A DNA stretch of 64,000 nucleotides, taken from contig NZ_CP006270.1 of assembly GCF_000737575.1 (NCBI RefSeq), forward strand, positions 251,163 to 315,162, in the 5' to 3' direction. Both the position numbers and the translations under genes were made by a program. Below, piece after piece: positions 44,767-54,406 of this stretch. The notes below the pieces were generated by a model that did no database searches, was not told where the DNA came from, and saw nothing but the letters and a program-made list of their open reading frames with translations. How positions within the stretch are numbered: position 1 is the stretch's first letter; every line of letters begins with the position of its first letter. The DNA is from Synechococcus sp. KORDI-49. GTDB taxonomy: Bacteria > Cyanobacteriota > Cyanobacteriia > PCC-6307 > Cyanobiaceae.

Positions 44767-45654
44767 TCAGGATCCCACGGCCGTGATCCCCGGCGCACCG
44801 AAACAGGCACCGCTGAGTGGCTCCACCTGGTTCAGTTCGTCCACCATGGCCTGATGCAGCCCGGGGGCACAGGCCAGGACGCGTCCGCTGCCGATGTCGA
44901 AACGCTCTCCCCTGTAATCGCTGACCTGTCCGCCGGCGATCTCCACCAGAGCAACGCCAGCCGCGAGATCCCAGGGCGCGAGACCCCGTTCCCAGTAACC
45001 GTCGAGACGCCCCGCTGCGACAAAGGCCAGATCGACCGCAGCAGCTCCGCCACGACGCACGCCGCGGGTGCGATGGGTGAACCAGCAGAACTCCGCGTAG
45101 TTGTTGTCGAGCCGTGTGTGACGGTCATAGGCGAAGCCCGTCACCAGAAGCGCGTCCGCCAGGTGGTTGCAAGAACTCACCTGCATCGGTGATGTGTTGA
45201 GAAAGCTGCCGAGGCCCGGAGCTCCCCAGAAGGTCTCGTTCAGAAACGGCACGGCGATCGCCCCGAGCACGGGCTGTTGTTGCCACGTCAATCCGATCGA
45301 TGTGGCGAAGAAGGGATACCCGTGAGCGAAGTTGGTGGTTCCGTCGAGCGGATCGACACACCAGCGCAGGCCGTCCTGTTCACCTCTGGCCCCGCTCTCC
45401 TCAGCCAGAACGGCGATTTCGGGCGTTCGTTCCCTCAGGGCCTCCAGCACTCTGGCTTCCGCTGCGAGATCTGCGTTGGTGACCAGATCCCCGATGCGAC
45501 CTTTGTTCTCGATGCTTGAGAGACGTCCGTAATGACGCATCAGCTCAGCACCGCCGAGTTCGGCCACCTCCCTGGCCACGTCTGCCAGGTGACGCAGAGC
45601 CGCCTGATTCAGACCAGCCTGCTCAGCGGCCTGCGCACACAGGTTTGATGTCAT
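44767..45654 (-). CDS. Inositol monophosphatase family protein
   Basis: Metal-binding motifs [15 protein letters not shown] and [19 protein letters not shown] are intact, with LAEESG before them, so this is an active Mg-dependent sugar or nucleotide phosphatase. The substrate may be inositol, histidinol phosphate or PAP; a histidinol-phosphatase role is tempting because hisZ is 22 bases downstream, but this is inference. It follows the ferredoxin gene by three bases. Confidence 0.9.
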   Translation of the reverse strand: MTSNLCAQAAEQAGLNQAALRHLADVAREVAELGGAELMRHYGRLSSIENKGRIGDLVTNADLAAEARVLEALRERTPEIAVLAEESGARGEQDGLRWCVDPLDGTTNFAHGYPFFATSIGLTWQQQPVLGAIAVPFLNETFWGAPGLGSFLNTSPMQVSSCNHLADALLVTGFAYDRHTRLDNNYAEFCWFTHRTRGVRRGGAAAVDLAFVAAGRLDGYWERGLAPWDLAAGVALVEIAGGQVSDYRGERFDIGSGRVLACAPGLHQAMVDELNQVEPLSGACFGAPGITAVGS

Positions 45655-45657
45655 CGT

Positions 45658-46026
45658 TCAGTCCTCCTCCAGAGGGAGTCCGGCCCGTACGGAACCGCGA
45701 CCGAAGTGGCGACCGAACTGGAGCTCATAGACCTCGTCCTCATCCTGGGTCTCCGCTTCAAGCGGGCCCGTCGCCCTGGCGACACACAACAGTCCATAGC
45801 CTCGGGCACGCAATTCCTTCGACAGTCCCATCGCCTCCCGTTGATCGAGTTCTCCTTCCAGCACCCGGACGGCGCAGCTCGTGCAGCATCCGTTCCGACA
45901 GGAAAAGGGCAGCGGATCGCCCTGCAGCTCGAAGCTGCGCAGGATGTAATCACCCTCAGCCACCTCATGGGTGATGGTGCGGTTCTGCTGGCGCCAGTGC
46001 ACCGTGATCCTGTGCTGCGGCCGCAT
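45658..46026 (-). CDS. [2Fe-2S] ferredoxin with C-terminal extension (FdC2-like)
   Basis: The plant-type cluster motif CRNGCCTSC, with the fourth cysteine in GYGLLCVA, is clear. The C-terminal tail DEVYELQFGRHFGRGSVRAG, longer than in photosynthetic PetF, resembles FdC2 of cyanobacteria and plants. The start MRPQHRITVHW (46026) is chosen; the frame runs on to 46113 and would enter the tRNA. It heads the run ferredoxin-IMPase-hisZ-ferredoxin. Confidence 0.88.
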   Translation of the reverse strand: MRPQHRITVHWRQQNRTITHEVAEGDYILRSFELQGDPLPFSCRNGCCTSCAVRVLEGELDQREAMGLSKELRARGYGLLCVARATGPLEAETQDEDEVYELQFGRHFGRGSVRAGLPLEED

Positions 46027-46080
46027 GCAGCCCTCTGGAAAAGGCCCTGCTACATTGGCATCTGCCCCACATAAGCCGGT

Positions 46081-46167
46081 GGAGAGCTGGCCGAGTGGTC
46101 GAAGGCGCAGCACTGGAAATGCTGTATAGGGGCAACTCTATCGAGGGTTCGAATCCCTCGCTCTCCG
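46081..46167 (+). tRNA. tRNA-Ser (anticodon GGA)
   Basis: The acceptor arms GGAGAGC and GCTCTCC pair, with discriminator G at 46167. The anticodon stem CAGCA/TGCTG encloses loop CTGGAAA with anticodon GGA at 46115-46117. The long variable arm and the TTCGAAT T-loop are typical of serine tRNA. No CCA is encoded. Confidence 0.96.
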
Positions 46168-46172
46168 CTTCT

Positions 46173-46199
46173 CCGGTCCGTCAGGACCGGATTTTTTTT
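46173..46199 (+). terminator. Terminator after tRNA-Ser
   Basis: CCGGTCC pairs with GGACCGG around a GTCA loop, followed by A and eight Ts (46192-46199). Confidence 0.9.
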
Positions 46200-46225
46200 G
46201 CCTGGCTTCCACATCAGCAGCACGC

Positions 46226-46258
46226 ACAAAAACAGGGTGGCTGTGACACCACCCTGTT
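46226..46258 (-). terminator. Terminator after pstB
   Basis: AACAGGGTGG (46231-46240) pairs with CCACCCTGTT (46249-46258). On the minus strand the stem runs into TTTTTG, giving a U-tract about 30 bases after the pstB stop and ending the pst operon. Confidence 0.85.
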
Positions 46259-46288
46259 CCGCTGGTTGATGGCACCCCCTGGAACTGA

Positions 46289-47110
46289 TCAGCCGAAACG
46301 GCCCGACACGTAGTCCTGAGTGGCCTGTTGCTGGGGGGAGTTGAAAATCTTCTCGGTGTCACTGAATTCCACCAGATACCCCACCTTGCCGGTCCCACCC
46401 TCAACGGCCTCGGCGTTGTAGAAGGCGGTCATGTCACTGACGCGAACGGCCTGCTGCATGTTGTGCGTCACGATCACGATGGTGAAGCTCTTCTTGAGCT
46501 CATGCATGGTTTCCTCGATCTTCAGGGTGGAGATCGGGTCGAGCGCTGAACAGGGCTCGTCCATCAGGATCACCTCCGGCTGAATGGCGATGGTCCGTGC
46601 GATGCAGAGACGCTGCTGCTGACCACCTGAGAGGGAGTATCCGCTTTCCTTGAGCTTGTCTTTGCACTCGTCCCAGACCGCTGCCTGCCTTAAGGAGCGT
46701 TCCACAAGCTCGTCCATGTCACCGGTGAAGCCGTTGATGCGAGCACCGAAGGCGATGTTCTCGTAGATACTTTTGGGGAAGGGATTCGGCTGCTGGAACA
46801 CCATTCCGATGCGCCGCCGCACCTCAACAGGGTCCACCTGCGCACCGTAGAGATCAACACCATCGAAGAGAACACGCCCCTTCAGAGAGCAACCTTCGAT
46901 GAGATCGTTCATGCGGTTGAGGGCACGCAGAACGGTTGATTTTCCGCAGCCAGATGGTCCGATGAACGCCGTCACCTTGCCGCGCGGAACATCGCAGTAG
47001 ACGTTCTTCACGGCTTCATAGGAGCCGTAGCTGATGGTGACGTTCTGAATCGAGATGGCGGTATCTTCCGACACCTGCTGCTGTTCAGTGTGGAGCTGGG
47101 AGGTGGTCAT
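46289..47110 (-). CDS. pstB: Phosphate ABC transporter ATPase
   Basis: The 273-residue ATPase has Walker [10 protein letters not shown], the PstB-specific [18 protein letters not shown], signature [14 protein letters not shown] and Walker [17 protein letters not shown]. It energises phosphate import through PstC and PstA. It is 56 bases after pstA and the last gene of pstCAB. Confidence 0.97.
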   Translation of the reverse strand: MTTSQLHTEQQQVSEDTAISIQNVTISYGSYEAVKNVYCDVPRGKVTAFIGPSGCGKSTVLRALNRMNDLIEGCSLKGRVLFDGVDLYGAQVDPVEVRRRIGMVFQQPNPFPKSIYENIAFGARINGFTGDMDELVERSLRQAAVWDECKDKLKESGYSLSGGQQQRLCIARTIAIQPEVILMDEPCSALDPISTLKIEETMHELKKSFTIVIVTHNMQQAVRVSDMTAFYNAEAVEGGTGKVGYLVEFSDTEKIFNSPQQQATQDYVSGRFG

Positions 47111-47166
47111 GGCTCTGTAGGGGAGCGATGGGGAAGAGGAACGGTTGGAAGAAATCAGTCAGTCGA

Positions 47167-48069
47167 TCACTTGGAAGCGAAACGACCGAGCCAGCGGGAG
47201 AAGAGATTGAGCATCAGGATCATGGCCACGAGAATGAACGAAGCGGCCCAGGCCAGTTCGTTCTGTATCTCGTAAGGCATGATCGCGAAGTTGTAGATCA
47301 GCACGGAAAGCGTTGCGATCGGTGCGAAGATCCCCTCGGCCCAGAAGGGTGAGAACAGGGCCGTGAAAATCAGGGGAGCAGTTTCACCGGCTGCTCGGGC
47401 GATGGCCAGAACGACACCTGTGGCGATCGGGGTGAACGCGGTTGGAAGCGTGATCCGCACGATCGTGACGAAGCGGGAGGCGCCAACACCCAGTGCTCCG
47501 CGTCTCAGATCATCCGAGACGAGTTTGAGGCCCTCGTCGGTGGTCTTGATCACCGTGGGCAGCATCAGGATCGAAAGAGCGATGCCACCGGCTAGAGCGC
47601 TGTAGGCATTGCCGAAAACGATGCGGCTGGTGACGATCGTCCCGTAGATGAAAACACCGGCGATGATCGAGGGAACTCCCGCCAGCACGTTGGTGCCGAA
47701 GCGGATGAACTTAGAGAAGGAACCAGACCGGGAGTATTCAGCCAGGTAGATCCCGCCTCCGACGCCAACCGGAATCGCCACAAGCCCGGCGATGACCGTC
47801 ACCACGAAGGTCCCGATGATCGCGTTGCCGATGCCGCCACCCTCAAGACCGGGAGGAGGGGGCAGCTCGGTCAGCAGACTGATGCTGATCTTCGAAGCTC
47901 CCCGGATCAGCACGTAGCCGAGAACGAGAATCAGCGGAAGAACAGCAATGCCCGCAAACAGACCGGCGATGATCGTGAGAATGCGGCTGCCGATGTTGCG
48001 GCCCAGTGCAGGCTTGTAGGAAAGATCGGGAAGCCCGTCAGCAGTTTTGATGGAAGTGGAATAAGTCAT
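47167..48069 (-). CDS. pstA: Phosphate ABC transporter permease
   Basis: The 300-residue, six-helix permease begins the conserved core at ILTIIAGLFAGIAVLPLILVLGYVL. It contains YLAEYSRSG and the docking loop LVSDDLRRGALGVGASRFVTIVRITLP. The single-base gap to pstC shows co-transcription. Confidence 0.96.
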   Translation of the reverse strand: MTYSTSIKTADGLPDLSYKPALGRNIGSRILTIIAGLFAGIAVLPLILVLGYVLIRGASKISISLLTELPPPPGLEGGGIGNAIIGTFVVTVIAGLVAIPVGVGGGIYLAEYSRSGSFSKFIRFGTNVLAGVPSIIAGVFIYGTIVTSRIVFGNAYSALAGGIALSILMLPTVIKTTDEGLKLVSDDLRRGALGVGASRFVTIVRITLPTAFTPIATGVVLAIARAAGETAPLIFTALFSPFWAEGIFAPIATLSVLIYNFAIMPYEIQNELAWAASFILVAMILMLNLFSRWLGRFASK

Positions 48070-48070
48070 C

Positions 48071-49021
48071 TCAATACTTCAGGCTGAGTCGTTTAACGAT
48101 CCACTGAGCGAAGATGTTCACCGCAAGGGTCATGATGATCAGAACGAAGGCCGCATACATCAAGGAGGAGACCTGTGAACCATCAGCTTCACCGAACTGA
48201 TTGGCGAGCATCGAGGCAATCGTGTTGCCGGGTGCCAGCAGTGAGACGCTGAAGTTGTTTGAGTTGCCAATGATCATCGTCACGGCCATCGTCTCTCCCA
48301 TGGCACGGCCGAGTGCGAGCATCACGCCTCCCACGATTCCGGAAACGGCTGCTGGAAGCATCACATTCATGATCGCTCCCCAGCGGGTTGTTCCAACTCC
48401 ATAAGCAGCCTGACGGAGTTTCATCGGCACCTGATTCAGAGAATCACGCGCGATGGCCGTGATGATCGGAAGAATCATCACCACCAGAATCAGAACCGCA
48501 GGCAGAGTGCCTGGACCCATCGGAGGTGTGCTGAAGAAGGGCAACCAACTGAACAGTGTGTAGAGCAACTCCAGCAACGGACGGATGAATGGCTCCATCA
48601 CGAAGATGGCCCAGAGGCCGAGCACAACGGAAGGAATGGCTGCCAATAACTCGACCATCACCCCGATCACATTTCTGATATTGCGGGGGATGATGTTTTC
48701 CGTGATGAAGATTGCTGTGCCAACGCCAAGTGGAACTGCAATCAGGAGAGAAAGCAGCGACGTGACAAGTGTTCCGTAAATGGCTGCTCCGGCTCCGTAC
48801 TCGTCGTCGACTGGATTCCAGTTGGATGTGACCAGGAATTTCCAGCCGTATCGACCCATGGATTCGAGACCTCCCCAGAACACCACCACGAGAATGGAGA
48901 GGAGAACGATCGCCACCATCGAAGCCAGAACGACTGCGAGATTCCTAAAGCCGACATCGACAAGTTTTTCTTGCGGAGGACGCCTGCGGAGAAGATATTG
49001 AGTGTCTGTTTCGGGGGACAT
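48071..49021 (-). CDS. pstC: Phosphate ABC transporter permease
   Basis: A six-helix permease with IYGTLVTSLLSLLIAVPLGVGTAIFITE and the docking loop QVPMKLRQAAYGVGTTRWGAIM. An AGGAG sits just before the ATG at 49021 (MSPETDTQYLLRRRPPQEK; 316 residues); an in-frame ATG at 49063 is the alternative. No pstS lies beside the operon; the sphX-type protein at 32843 may serve. Confidence 0.95.
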   Translation of the reverse strand: MSPETDTQYLLRRRPPQEKLVDVGFRNLAVVLASMVAIVLLSILVVVFWGGLESMGRYGWKFLVTSNWNPVDDEYGAGAAIYGTLVTSLLSLLIAVPLGVGTAIFITENIIPRNIRNVIGVMVELLAAIPSVVLGLWAIFVMEPFIRPLLELLYTLFSWLPFFSTPPMGPGTLPAVLILVVMILPIITAIARDSLNQVPMKLRQAAYGVGTTRWGAIMNVMLPAAVSGIVGGVMLALGRAMGETMAVTMIIGNSNNFSVSLLAPGNTIASMLANQFGEADGSQVSSLMYAAFVLIIMTLAVNIFAQWIVKRLSLKY

Positions 49022-49040
49022 TCTCCTGTAAATCTCACTT

Positions 49041-49053
49041 CGATAAGTTATCG
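49041..49053. promoter_or_regulatory. Palindrome in the pstC leader
   Basis: CGATAAGTTATCG is a perfect 13-base palindrome centred on one G, about 20 bases before the preferred pstC ATG. Two TAA triplets 11 bases apart (49074 and 49085) form a weak Pho-box-like pair further upstream. An operator is possible but unproven. Confidence 0.35.
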
Positions 49054-49166
49054 GTGACTTCACTGCACGTCACTAAGAACGTCTTAACGGGACGTTGGCT
49101 TTTGGTCGAGGCTCGCGACCTCGCTCTGGATGCGGTCGGTAGCGTGGGGATCGAACGCGTGGGGTT

Positions 49167-51158
49167 ATGGGCCGGATCGTCGGAATCGACCTGGGGACAA
49201 CCAACTCGGTCGTTGCCGTCCTCGAAGCCGGCAGGCCTCTCGTGATCGCGAATGCCGAGGGGAGTCGAACCACGCCCTCGGTGGTGGGCTACAGCAAGGA
49301 TCGGGAGCTGTTGGTCGGTCAGATGGCCCGGCGTCAGCTGGTCCTCAGCCCACGCAACACCTTTTCCAATCTGAAGCGATTCGTCGGTCGTGACTGGGAG
49401 GAGCTTGAGGATGGCAGCCTCTCTGTCCCTTACACGGTCCGGGCCAATGACGTCGGCCAGGTCCGTGTGCCCTGTCCGGTGACGGAGCGGGAATACGCGC
49501 CGGAGGAACTCGTGGCCAGTATCATCCGCAAGCTTGTGGATGATGCGGCCGTTTATCTCGGTGAGAGCGTCGAGGCCGCGGTCGTCACCGTGCCGGCCTA
49601 TTTCAACGATGCTCAGCGCCAGGCAACCCGGGATGCCGGCCGTCTTGCCGGTATCTCCGTCGAGAGAATCCTGAACGAACCCACCGCTGCCGCTCTTGCC
49701 TACGGCTTTGATCGCAGCGCCGTCCGGCGTGTTCTGGTCTTCGATCTGGGTGGTGGAACCTTTGACGTGTCGCTGCTTCGCATCGCCAACGGTGTTTTCG
49801 ATGTGAAAGCGACCAACGGCGACACGCAGCTGGGGGGAAATGATTTCGATCAGCGCATCGTCGACTGGCTCGCCGATGCCTTCCAGTCCGAACACGGCAT
49901 CGATCTCCGCCGTGACCGCCAGGCACTGCAACGACTGATCGAAGCTTCCGAGAAGGCCAAGCAGGAGCTCTCCGGCGTACTGAGCACGCCGATTTCCCTA
50001 CCTTTCATCGCCACCGGAACTGAGGGACCTCTGCATATCGAGACCTCTCTCGACCGATCCACCTTCGAATCCCTCTGCCCCGATCTGCTCGACCGTCTGT
50101 TGAATCCCGTGCAGTGTTCCCTGCGGGATTCCGGCTGGGCGGCTGAGGACATCGATGACGTGGTTCTGGTCGGCGGAGCCACGCGCATGCCGATGGTTCA
50201 GCAGCTGGTGCGCACCCTCGTGCCCATCGATCCCTGTCAGTCGGTGAACCCCGATGAGGTGGTGGCGATCGGCGCAGCCGTGCAGGCGGGCATCCTCACC
50301 GGCGAGCTCCGGGACCTCCTGCTGAACGACGTCACGCCTCTATCGCTCGGACTGGAGACGGTTGGAGGCCTGATGAAGGTGCTCATTCCCAGGAACACGC
50401 CAATTCCCGTGCGTCAGTCCGACGTGTTCAGCACCTCGGAGGCGAACCAGTCCTCGGTCGAGATTCATGTCTGGCAGGGGGAGCGTCAGATGGCCGCTGA
50501 TAACAAGTCACTGGGTCGATTCCGACTCTCGGGGATCCCACCCGCCCCTCGCGGTGTCCCTCAGGTGCAGGTGGCCTTCGACATCGATGCCAACGGTCTT
50601 CTGCAGGTCAGTGCCACTGATCGCACCACCGGCCGCAAGCAGTCCGTTTCGATTCAGGGAGGTTCCAATCTCAATGAGGACGAACTTCAGGCACTCCTGG
50701 CTGAAGCGGAGGAGCGCGCGGATGACGACCGGCGTCGTCGCAGTCAGGTGGAGCGTCGCAACCGTGCCCAGACCCTTGTGGCTCAGGCCGAACGTCGCCT
50801 CCGGGATGCTGCGCTCGAACTTGGGCCGTACGGAGCGGATCGCCAGCAGAGGGCGGTCGAGATGGCCATCCGTGATGTCCAGGACTGTCTGGCTCAGGAT
50901 GACCTTCAGGAACTCGATCTCACCGTGAGCGGCCTGGAGGAGGCCCTGTTCGGCCTCAACCGGCGCCTCTCCATGGAGCGACAAGGGGATGGCAATCCCC
51001 TCCAGGGTCTCCGCAACACGCTTGGATCCCTGAAGGATGAACTGTTCTCCGATGACTGGGAGGATGACCCCTGGGGCTCCCCCAGCCGTCCTCCCTCGCG
51101 AAGCCGTGGACTAGGCCAGCGGGGTTCCGATCCCTGGGACGATGACTTCTATCGCTGA
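49167..51158 (+). CDS. dnaK: Chaperone DnaK (Hsp70), paralogue with Asp/Trp tail
   Basis: The ATPase domain is complete (GIDLGTTNSVVAVLEAG, ILNEPTAAALAYG, VFDLGGGTFDVSLLR, VVLVGGATRMP), followed by a substrate-binding domain. The C-terminus is not the EEVD-like or DnaK2 end but a low-complexity tail (DDWEDDPWGSPSR to WDDDFYR), as in the diverged cyanobacterial DnaK1/DnaK3 types. Length is 663 residues. The end overlaps dnaJ by 17 bases, so the pair is co-translated. Confidence 0.93.
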   Translation: MGRIVGIDLGTTNSVVAVLEAGRPLVIANAEGSRTTPSVVGYSKDRELLVGQMARRQLVLSPRNTFSNLKRFVGRDWEELEDGSLSVPYTVRANDVGQVRVPCPVTEREYAPEELVASIIRKLVDDAAVYLGESVEAAVVTVPAYFNDAQRQATRDAGRLAGISVERILNEPTAAALAYGFDRSAVRRVLVFDLGGGTFDVSLLRIANGVFDVKATNGDTQLGGNDFDQRIVDWLADAFQSEHGIDLRRDRQALQRLIEASEKAKQELSGVLSTPISLPFIATGTEGPLHIETSLDRSTFESLCPDLLDRLLNPVQCSLRDSGWAAEDIDDVVLVGGATRMPMVQQLVRTLVPIDPCQSVNPDEVVAIGAAVQAGILTGELRDLLLNDVTPLSLGLETVGGLMKVLIPRNTPIPVRQSDVFSTSEANQSSVEIHVWQGERQMAADNKSLGRFRLSGIPPAPRGVPQVQVAFDIDANGLLQVSATDRTTGRKQSVSIQGGSNLNEDELQALLAEAEERADDDRRRRSQVERRNRAQTLVAQAERRLRDAALELGPYGADRQQRAVEMAIRDVQDCLAQDDLQELDLTVSGLEEALFGLNRRLSMERQGDGNPLQGLRNTLGSLKDELFSDDWEDDPWGSPSRPPSRSRGLGQRGSDPWDDDFYR

Positions 51159-52026
51159 TCCTGATTACTGGTCGCTGCTCGGACTCGAACCGGGCAGCAG
51201 CCAGGACCAGCTCAAGCGTGCCTTCCGCCAGGAAGCCCGCCGATGGCACCCCGATCTCAACGGCAATGACCCTGTTGCGGAAGAGCGCTTCAAGCTGGTC
51301 AATGAGGCTTATGCGGTGCTCAGCGACCCGCGTCGCCGGCAGAGCTGGGAAGCCGGTGATCGCGCATCGGAGACCAGCCACGATCCCTTCGCCAGCGGAT
51401 TTCCCCATTTCGAGGATTACCTCGAGGTGGTTCTCGGTATTCCGACGACGGCCGTGCAGGACGAACCTGCGAGAGATCGCGGGGATTCACCGGTCTCCGC
51501 ACCGCCGCCGCCGCCGCCGGTTCAGGTCAGGGAAGACCTGGAATCCACCATCGAGCTCACCCCTGATCAGGCGCTGTTCGGAACCCGTGTGGAGCTTGCC
51601 CTGGAGGATGGAACGCTGGTGGAGCTCGACACCCCTCCCTTCGCTGGAGACGGCTGGAGACTCAGGCTGGAGGGGGTTGCCGCCGGTGGGCGTGATCATT
51701 TTCTGCAGCTGCGTGTGGTGACACCGGAAGGACTTCGCATTGATGGGCTCAGGGTTCTGTACAGGCTGGAGCTCTTCCCGCCCGATGCCGCTCTCGGATG
51801 CGCGGTGGATGTTCCCACCCTCGACGGCCCCGTGACACTGCAGGTCCCTCCTGGTTCCTCCAGCGGCCGCCTGCTTCGTCTTCGTGGTCGTGGGCTGACC
51901 ATCGATGACCGTCGAGGTGATCAGCTCGTTGAGATCGTGATCGTCATTCCCGCCGATCTCGGAGATGCGGAACGGGCGCTGTACCGCCGCCTGCAGGAGC
52001 TGGCTCTCGATCCGGATGCCAGCTGA
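51142..52026 (+). CDS. dnaJ: J-domain co-chaperone, type II (CbpA-like)
   Basis: An N-terminal J-domain with the HPD motif at residues 36-38 (RRWHPDLNG) is followed by a proline run, APPPPPPPV-like. The C-terminal DnaJ substrate domains (LRLEGVAAGGRDHFLQLRV, LQVPPGSSSGRLLRLRGRG) follow. The zinc-finger domain is absent, making it a type II protein that stimulates the ATPase of the DnaK encoded just upstream. Confidence 0.9.
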   Translation: MTSIADPDYWSLLGLEPGSSQDQLKRAFRQEARRWHPDLNGNDPVAEERFKLVNEAYAVLSDPRRRQSWEAGDRASETSHDPFASGFPHFEDYLEVVLGIPTTAVQDEPARDRGDSPVSAPPPPPPVQVREDLESTIELTPDQALFGTRVELALEDGTLVELDTPPFAGDGWRLRLEGVAAGGRDHFLQLRVVTPEGLRIDGLRVLYRLELFPPDAALGCAVDVPTLDGPVTLQVPPGSSSGRLLRLRGRGLTIDDRRGDQLVEIVIVIPADLGDAERALYRRLQELALDPDAS

Positions 52027-52077
52027 GCGAGGATCGGTGAGAGACTCCTGCCCTCCTCCGGTGATGTGACCGACGCA

Positions 52078-52512
52078 ATGCGCGTGCACGTGCTCCTTTT
52101 CGATGCAGGCACTGACAGCGAGGGAATCCATTCCCTTGAGATCGGGGGGCGCACGGTGGTTCTCCTGTTCGAGAATCCCGATGACGCCGAGCGGTACGCC
52201 GGTTTGCTCGAAGCACAGGACTTCCCTGTGCCGAGCATCGAAGCCCTGGATCGCGTGGAAGTGGAGGCGTTCTGCAGCGAGGCGGGATATGAACCGCGCT
52301 TCATCGAGACCGGTTTCCTACCGGGCAGTGACGAAGAGAGATTGTTCATCTCCCCTCCGGAATCCAATCGCGATGTCTCCCGCTGGAAAGAGGAGATCGA
52401 CACCGATGATGAAAGTGCCCGTGACGCTGCCAGTGACGGTGAGAGTGACAGTGCGGTGAGGTCCTCCCCGGAGCTAGATGAACTGCGTCAGCGACTGGAG
52501 GGTCTCCTCTGA
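52078..52512 (+). CDS. DUF3110 family protein (144 aa)
   Basis: The sequence MRVHVLLFDAGTDSEGIHSLEIGGRTVVLLFENPDDAERYAGLLE is the core of DUF3110, a cyanobacterial and plastid family of unknown function. The C-terminal 50 residues are acidic and serine-rich and probably disordered. The ATG at 52078 fits the family better than a GTG 12 bases upstream. murQ begins three bases after the stop. Confidence 0.83.
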   Translation: MRVHVLLFDAGTDSEGIHSLEIGGRTVVLLFENPDDAERYAGLLEAQDFPVPSIEALDRVEVEAFCSEAGYEPRFIETGFLPGSDEERLFISPPESNRDVSRWKEEIDTDDESARDAASDGESDSAVRSSPELDELRQRLEGLL

Positions 52513-52515
52513 TCC

Positions 52516-53466
52516 ATGGCTGAGTTTCAGCGTGACCTGCAGCCCTCGGATGACCGCGGGCATCTGCTCACGGAGCAGAGCAACAGCCTCAGCCGTGACC
52601 TCGATCAGTTGCCGACCCAGGAGCTGGTGGACCTGTTCGTGGCCGAGGACCGTCGCCCTCAACAGGCGGTCCAGGCTGCCGCCACAGAGATCAGTCATGC
52701 CGTGGACCGCATTGCTGAACGACTGAGGACGGGAGGCCGGCTTTTTTATCTGGGAGCGGGGACTTCCGGACGGCTGGGTGTTCTCGACGCTGCCGAATGT
52801 CCCCCCACCTTCTGCAGTGATCCCGAGATGGTGCAGGGTGTGCTCGCGGGTGGGGCACCGGCACTGCTGCGCAGCTCCGAAGGTCTGGAAGATCTTGAGC
52901 AGGCCGGCCGCTCCGATCTGGAGCAGCGGGGCTTCTGTTCCAGGGATTGTCTGATCGGCATCGCTGCAGGTGGCACCACCCCCTATGTCAGGGGAGGTCT
53001 CCGCCATGCACTCGAGCTCGGGGCTCTGGCGATCGCCATGGCCTGCGTGCCCGCTGAGCAGGCACCACTCCCCTGTGATCTCGACATCCGGCTGCTCACC
53101 GGCCCGGAACTGCTCACCGGTTCAACCCGCCTGAAGGCGGGCACCGCCACGAAGATGGCGCTCAACATCCTGTCGACCGGCGTGATGGTGCGTCTCGGCA
53201 AGGTGTACGGCAACCGCATGGTTGATGTGGCTGCCAGCAACAGCAAACTGGTGGACCGCTCCCTGCGCATCCTGCGCGATCTGGCCGGACTCGATCGGGA
53301 GAGTGGCCTTGCGCTTCTCGAACAGACAGGCGGTTCGGTGAAGCTCGCGCTGATGATGGCGGCCACAGGTCTGGATCGTTCCGGAGCAACCGAGCGACTG
53401 CAGGAGCACAGACAGCAGTTGCGTGCGGCGCTCGAAGCCAGTGGTGTCAGCCTGCTTCAGGCCTGA
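52516..53466 (+). CDS. murQ: N-acetylmuramic acid 6-phosphate etherase
   Basis: The SIS-domain enzyme splits the lactyl ether of MurNAc 6-phosphate to give GlcNAc 6-phosphate and lactate in peptidoglycan recycling. The signature GTSGRLGVLDAAECPPTF and IGIAAGGTTPYVRGGL are present, as is TRLKAGTATKMALNILST. It has 316 residues. No muramyl transporter or kinase is adjacent. The end overlaps mtaP by ten bases, convergently. Confidence 0.94.
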   Translation: MAEFQRDLQPSDDRGHLLTEQSNSLSRDLDQLPTQELVDLFVAEDRRPQQAVQAAATEISHAVDRIAERLRTGGRLFYLGAGTSGRLGVLDAAECPPTFCSDPEMVQGVLAGGAPALLRSSEGLEDLEQAGRSDLEQRGFCSRDCLIGIAAGGTTPYVRGGLRHALELGALAIAMACVPAEQAPLPCDLDIRLLTGPELLTGSTRLKAGTATKMALNILSTGVMVRLGKVYGNRMVDVAASNSKLVDRSLRILRDLAGLDRESGLALLEQTGGSVKLALMMAATGLDRSGATERLQEHRQQLRAALEASGVSLLQA

Positions 53467-54365
53467 TCAAAGGATCCCCAGTAGGGAGCTGTGAACAGAT
53501 CAAGCCGTCGCCTGGTCTCCGTTGGGACCCTCTCCTTCCGGGTGAAGAGAGCATCCGCGAGCGCGGTGTGGGCCGCGGACACAGGCCGCGTCGCTTGCAG
53601 CTGATCCATCACCCGGCTCAGGATCGGTGCGGTGGCCTCCGCATTGGCCTTCAGATTGCTCAGCACCAGTTCGACGCTGACAGCGTCCTGGTCCCGTTGC
53701 CAGCAGTCGAAGTCGGTCACCATGCTGAGGGAGCTGTAAGCGATCTCAGCCTCGCGGGCGAGCCGTGCTTCGGTGTGATTCGTCATTCCGATCACCGCAC
53801 ATCCCCAGCTGCGGTAGAGCTCGCTCTCGGCACGGGTGGAGAAGGCAGGACCTTCCATGCACAGATAGGTTCCGCCGCGATGCAGATGATGACCGGCGGG
53901 GATCGCCTGCTCGGCAGCATCAGCCAGCAGGGCATTGAGGATCGGGCAGGTCGGATCGGCCAGGCTCACATGAGCAACACAGCCGTCACCGAAGAACGAC
54001 TGCGGGCGTCGATGGGTGCGATCGATGAACTGATCGGGCACCACCATGTCGCGCGGCCGGAGATGTTCCTTCAGGGATCCGACGGCGGACACGGAGATCA
54101 GCCAGCGCACGCCGAGACTCCGCATCGCCCAGATGTTCGCCGTGTATGGAACTTCCATCGGCATCAGATGGTGGTCACGGCCGTGACGGGCCAGAAAGAC
54201 GACCTCCATTCCTCCCAGCCGTCCGAGACGCATCACATCCGACGGACTCCCGAACGGGGTCTCCACGGAGTGTTCCTCCAGCTGCTCGAGTCCGGGCATG
54301 GCATAGAGACCGCTGCCGCCGATCACACCGACACGGGCATGGCTCAGATCCATGGGCTCAGTCAT
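53457..54365 (-). CDS. mtaP: S-methyl-5'-thioadenosine phosphorylase
   Basis: The purine-nucleoside-phosphorylase fold protein has [15 protein letters not shown], the phosphate site ARHGRDH, and the base site [22 protein letters not shown]. It splits methylthioadenosine, a polyamine and SAM by-product, into adenine and methylthioribose 1-phosphate. The frame continues to 54473, but [13 protein letters not shown] (54365) avoids overlap with ppiB. It has 302 residues. Confidence 0.92.
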   Translation of the reverse strand: MTEPMDLSHARVGVIGGSGLYAMPGLEQLEEHSVETPFGSPSDVMRLGRLGGMEVVFLARHGRDHHLMPMEVPYTANIWAMRSLGVRWLISVSAVGSLKEHLRPRDMVVPDQFIDRTHRRPQSFFGDGCVAHVSLADPTCPILNALLADAAEQAIPAGHHLHRGGTYLCMEGPAFSTRAESELYRSWGCAVIGMTNHTEARLAREAEIAYSSLSMVTDFDCWQRDQDAVSVELVLSNLKANAEATAPILSRVMDQLQATRPVSAAHTALADALFTRKERVPTETRRRLDLFTAPYWGSFDQA

Positions 54366-54406
54366 CCCTGCACAGCTCCCTACACTCCAGTTTTGCTCGC
54401 GGCACC

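Noticed and set aside
49064-49100. Pho box between pstC and dnaK
   Set aside because: Only two TAA units 11 bases apart with poor flanks; too weak to list as a PhoB site.
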